Shown here one piece after another: positions 62,717 through 64,000 of a DNA stretch of 64,000 nucleotides. The position numbers were made by a program, and so were the translations under genes. Each line of letters opens with the position of its first letter. Within the stretch, counting starts at the first letter, position 1. This stretch comes from an uncultured Gammaproteobacteria bacterium (lineage in GTDB: Bacteria; Pseudomonadota; Gammaproteobacteria; HK1): positions 1,443,001-1,507,000 of the forward strand of contig OY282378.1 of NCBI GenBank assembly GCA_958295835.1. The letters are read 5' to 3'. The notes under the pieces are model-generated. The model was given only the letters and a program-made list of their open reading frames with translations, was not told the DNA's origin and made no database searches.

Positions 62717-64000
<1,284 letters not shown>

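Overview
The window is high-GC (about two thirds G+C) chromosomal DNA, most likely from a gammaproteobacterium. The evidence is gene order: fxsA-groES-groEL, tlpA-aroQ-accB-accC-prmA, purH-purD beside fis, the short type of ArgC, and a full ccoNOQP-ccoG-fixH-ccoS-ccoI set for cbb3 cytochrome oxidase. groESL carries a CIRCE operator, as in several deeper gammaproteobacterial lineages. I cannot name a genus. No rRNA, tRNA or CRISPR array was seen.

Layout. 0-2.1 kb: end of a purine breakdown operon (uraD, guaD) and a decayed DUF2235 gene. 2.2-19.5 kb: the cbb3 oxidase locus on the minus strand, split between ccoG and fixH by about 8 kb of plus-strand DNA. That insert carries gene debris and a five-gene set resembling the decaprenyl-phosphate-arabinose pathway: UbiA-type phosphoribosyltransferase, GtrA, DprE1-like oxidase, a GT-C membrane glycosyltransferase and a DprE2-like reductase. 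These enzymes would make a polyprenyl-phosphate pentose and move it across the membrane for transfer to a surface target. 19.7-30.0 kb: metabolic genes (argC, MBL hydrolase, enoyl-CoA hydratase, acyl-CoA ligase, two subunits of a molybdenum hydroxylase, purD, purH, fis, exonuclease III).

30-46 kb is an unstable accessory region. It holds four Rpn/PD-(D/E)XK family genes (one truncated), segmental duplications, a small surface-antigen-like gene, a frameshifted TMTC/TPR-like membrane gene, a GT39-type membrane protein and a membrane protein interrupted by an 18-C homopolymer that probably makes it phase-variable. A UDP-galactopyranose-mutase-like flavoprotein, an IS3 remnant and a decayed IS66 element follow. 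The IS66 copy has an exact 8-bp target duplication, and its transposase gene is broken by three small palindromes.

46-54.6 kb returns to core genes (M24 peptidase, prmA, accC, accB, aroQ, tlpA, fxsA, groESL). 54.6-58.9 kb is a branched-chain-amino-acid-type ABC transporter locus whose livM has been cut off by an island with a stand-alone RelA/SpoT-domain protein and an MNT/HEPN toxin-antitoxin remnant; a decayed piece of livH lies on the far side. 59-64 kb holds a repeat-bearing membrane protein, ThpR, a BacNav-type sodium channel and the end of acetoacetate-CoA ligase. Short tandem duplications at gene ends or starts recur across the window (64 bp at uraD/guaD, 117 bp at the 2Fe-2S subunit, 14 bp at the M24 gene, 66 bp after the channel gene).
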